Assembly: GCA_002396205.1 (NCBI GenBank)
Contig: DGXB01000014.1
Location: forward strand, 228 to 23,311
Direction: 5' to 3'
Source of the DNA: Bacteroidales bacterium UBA4243
GTDB lineage: Bacteria; Bacteroidota; Bacteroidia; Bacteroidales; F082
Length of the DNA stretch: 23,084 nucleotides
The notes below the pieces were generated by a model. It searched no databases and had not been told where the DNA came from. It worked only from the letters and a program-made list of their open reading frames with translations. The translations under genes and the position numbers were made by a program. The first letter of the stretch is position 1; each line of letters starts with the position of its first letter. Below are positions 21,900-23,084 of the stretch, in pieces.

Positions 21900-21919
21900 C
21901 AGTGTCAATACAAAAACAG

Positions 21920-22180
21920 ATGGATACCGTAAAAATTGACATTGAACTGCCCTCGTGCGGATATTATTCCAAAGAGGAACTGACCGATTTGATTTATTCA
22001 TACGCTTTGTCGTTGGTGCTGCCTGACAGCGTTTCTGATATGTCGGTTGAAGACGAGTTGAAGGAACTCAAACGTCGTGCCGCTGAAATGGATAGTAATC
22101 CTTCGGTTTGCATACCCCATGAAGAGGTTTATGAAAGAGTAATGTCAAGACTGCACCGGTATGAAAATCATTTGGCATGA
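21920..22180 (+). CDS. Antitoxin of a RelE/ParE-type module
   Basis: The ATG at 21920 lies just behind the promoter and gives 86 residues (MDTVKIDIELPSCGYYSKEE start). Earlier in-frame codons run through the promoter and the valS remnant and are rejected. The middle is acidic and helical (SVEDELKELKRRAAEMD). The end, IPHEEVYERVMSRLHRYE, recalls the addiction-module antitoxin group in which a C-terminal helix wraps the toxin. It overlaps the toxin gene by 20 bp, which supports translational coupling. No clear helix-turn-helix was recognised; the palindrome at 21858-21876 is the likely binding site. This stretch looks more AT-rich than the flanking genes. Confidence 0.78.
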   Translation: MDTVKIDIELPSCGYYSKEELTDLIYSYALSLVLPDSVSDMSVEDELKELKRRAAEMDSNPSVCIPHEEVYERVMSRLHRYENHLA

Positions 22181-22466
22181 TTTAGCCCTTGAAGAATTGG
22201 CTTCGATAGGCGAGAAGGTGTTGGAAATGTTTGGCGAAAAAGTGGCTGATAAGGTTGTCAAAAACATAATGGGAAGGGTGAACGTTTTGGCATCAAATCC
22301 ATTTCTCGGTACAAAGGATGAAAGATACTTGCCATTCTTTGTTTTGCACTCATGGCATAACCGCATTTTCTATCTTGTCACTGATGATGAGATTAGAGTG
22401 ATAGCCATTTGGGATAATCGTCGGGATGAAAAGAAATTACCGAATTTGTTGTCATCGCGATTATGA
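22161..22466 (+). CDS. RelE/ParE family toxin
   Basis: The protein has 101 residues. It starts MKIIWHDLALEELASIGEKV, like many ParE/RelE toxins (short strand, then a helix with a regular Ala/Leu pattern). It continues with VADKVVKNIMGRVNVLASNPFLGT and ERYLPFFVLHSWHNRIFYLV, and ends with IRVIAIWDNRRDEKKL; the R-I-F-Y-x-V and V-I-x-I-x-D/W-x-x-R-R segments are family marks. ParE-type members poison gyrase and RelE-type members cut mRNA at the ribosome; which applies cannot be told here. It overlaps the antitoxin gene by 20 bp and shares its promoter. Confidence 0.85.
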   Translation: MKIIWHDLALEELASIGEKVLEMFGEKVADKVVKNIMGRVNVLASNPFLGTKDERYLPFFVLHSWHNRIFYLVTDDEIRVIAIWDNRRDEKKLPNLLSSRL

Positions 22467-22490
22467 TGACAATAAAAGCGGACAAAAATA

Positions 22491-22518
22491 GTAGAGACGG
22501 TGCATGCACCGTCTCTAC
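22491..22518. repeat. Perfect 28-bp palindrome between the toxin gene and valS
   Basis: GTAGAGACGGTGCA (22491-22504) is followed immediately by its exact reverse complement TGCACCGTCTCTAC (22505-22518). It lies 24 nt past the toxin stop and 8 nt past the valS stop. It probably serves as a two-way terminator. The outer GTAGAGACG...CGTCTCTAC resembles, from memory, a palindromic repeat frequent in Bacteroidales. Confidence 0.8.
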
Positions 22519-22526
22519 ACATTTAC

Positions 22527-23084
22527 TCATCCCCTCAACCCCGACAACTGCTGTTCAATCACGGCAATCTTGGCCTCGGCGTCGGCTTTCTTCTTGCGTT
22601 CCTTGTCGACGACGGCGGCAGGAGCACTGTTCACGAAGCGTTCGTTGGAGAGCTTCGCCTCAACGCTCTTCAGGAAGCCCTGGGCGTATTTCAGCTCCTC
22701 TTCCAGTTTCTTGATTTCGGCTTCCACATCGACGCTGCCAGTGAGCGGCACGAAGAACTCTGTGCTGCCCACGATGAAGCCGAAGGCGCCAGCGGGAGCA
22801 TCGGCCACATAGTTGATTTCGCTCACGTTGCATAGCTTGGCAATGACGCAGTCGAAGTCCTTGTTGGCGGTACCTTTCACCACGAGTTGGATGGCATCGC
22901 GGAAAGCGATGTTCTTGTCTGAACGCACCTTGCGGACGTTGTTGATGACCTCTTGGGTGAACTCGAATTGTTTCAGAATCTGTTCGTCAACGGCTTGCAG
23001 CTTGGGCTGTTGGGCGATGATGATGTCGTCACCCTCCTTGCGCTCGGCGATGGCGTGCCAAATCTCCTCGGTGATGAACGGCAT
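22527..23084 (-). CDS. valS: Valyl-tRNA synthetase, C-terminal part (partial)
   Basis: The 185 codons in the window run on beyond position 23084. They open with MPFITEEIWHAIAERK, the end of the ValRS anticodon-binding domain, and continue with FTQEVINNVRKVRSDKNI. The protein finishes with the ValRS C-terminal coiled-coil arm (VEAEIKKLEEELKYAQGFLK, then LSNERFVNSAPAAVVDKERK and AEAKIAVIEQQL), which binds tRNA. ValRS attaches valine to its tRNA and edits threonine. The open frame has an ATG exactly at the edge, but the true start lies outside. The last 15 codons exist again, diverged, at 21785-21832. Confidence 0.95.
   Translation of the reverse strand: MPFITEEIWHAIAERKEGDDIIIAQQPKLQAVDEQILKQFEFTQEVINNVRKVRSDKNIAFRDAIQLVVKGTANKDFDCVIAKLCNVSEINYVADAPAGAFGFIVGSTEFFVPLTGSVDVEAEIKKLEEELKYAQGFLKSVEAKLSNERFVNSAPAAVVDKERKKKADAEAKIAVIEQQLSGLRG

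Noticed and set aside
21770..21919. An N-terminal extension of the antitoxin by 50 codons
   Set aside because: It would be read through the operator, the promoter and the detached valS end. The ATG at 21920 fits the promoter position and the family length.

Overview
The window suggests a T9SS-positive member of the Bacteroidales (Bacteroidota). Promoters fit the Bacteroidota -7 element TAnnTTTG (seen before gyrB, rnpB, a toxin-antitoxin pair, a MarC gene, a VWA-type gene and three cobalamin riboswitches). Starts lack clear Shine-Dalgarno sequences. Several secreted proteins end in type IX secretion sorting domains. The genus cannot be named from the sequence alone. Both edges cut housekeeping genes: the gyrB start on the left and the valS end on the right.

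Layout. 1-5.4 kb, minus strand: the 5' end of gyrB, then an outer-membrane beta-barrel gene and a 1019-residue TPR gene in one transcription unit. The gap between these two holds a threefold array of small hairpins. 5.5-7.8 kb, plus: a cobalamin riboswitch ahead of a CoA-transferase, then a MarC-family membrane protein. 7.8-14.1 kb, plus: a second cobalamin riboswitch, with a terminator-like hairpin in its leader, ahead of a giant Fn3/adhesin-like secreted protein, a T9SS-sorted protein and a 94-residue protein with a CTERM-like tail. 14.1-18.5 kb, minus: a third cobalamin riboswitch drives a DUF4465-type protein and a beta-helix protein, both with repeated Ig/cadherin-like modules and T9SS sorting tails. 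18.58-18.95 kb, minus: RNase P RNA. 19.0-21.7 kb, plus: a membrane VWA-like protein and a SlyD-like FKBP isomerase. 21.7-22.5 kb: a small toxin-antitoxin island between a second, diverged copy of the valS 3' end and valS itself.

How it fits together. The most striking theme is vitamin B12. Three separate B12 aptamers lie within 13 kb, yet none precedes a BtuB-type transporter or a cobalamin biosynthesis gene. Two precede operons of exported, T9SS-sorted surface proteins, one of them with a DUF4465 domain. The inference is a surface B12 (or corrinoid) capture system made when B12 is scarce and delivered by T9SS rather than as lipoproteins. The third aptamer precedes a CoA-transferase, suggesting that fermentation is rewired when the B12-dependent propionate route stalls. 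The second theme is small mobile or palindromic DNA: covarying hairpins, an in-gene palindrome, long inverted repeats, and a valS-flanked toxin-antitoxin insertion.
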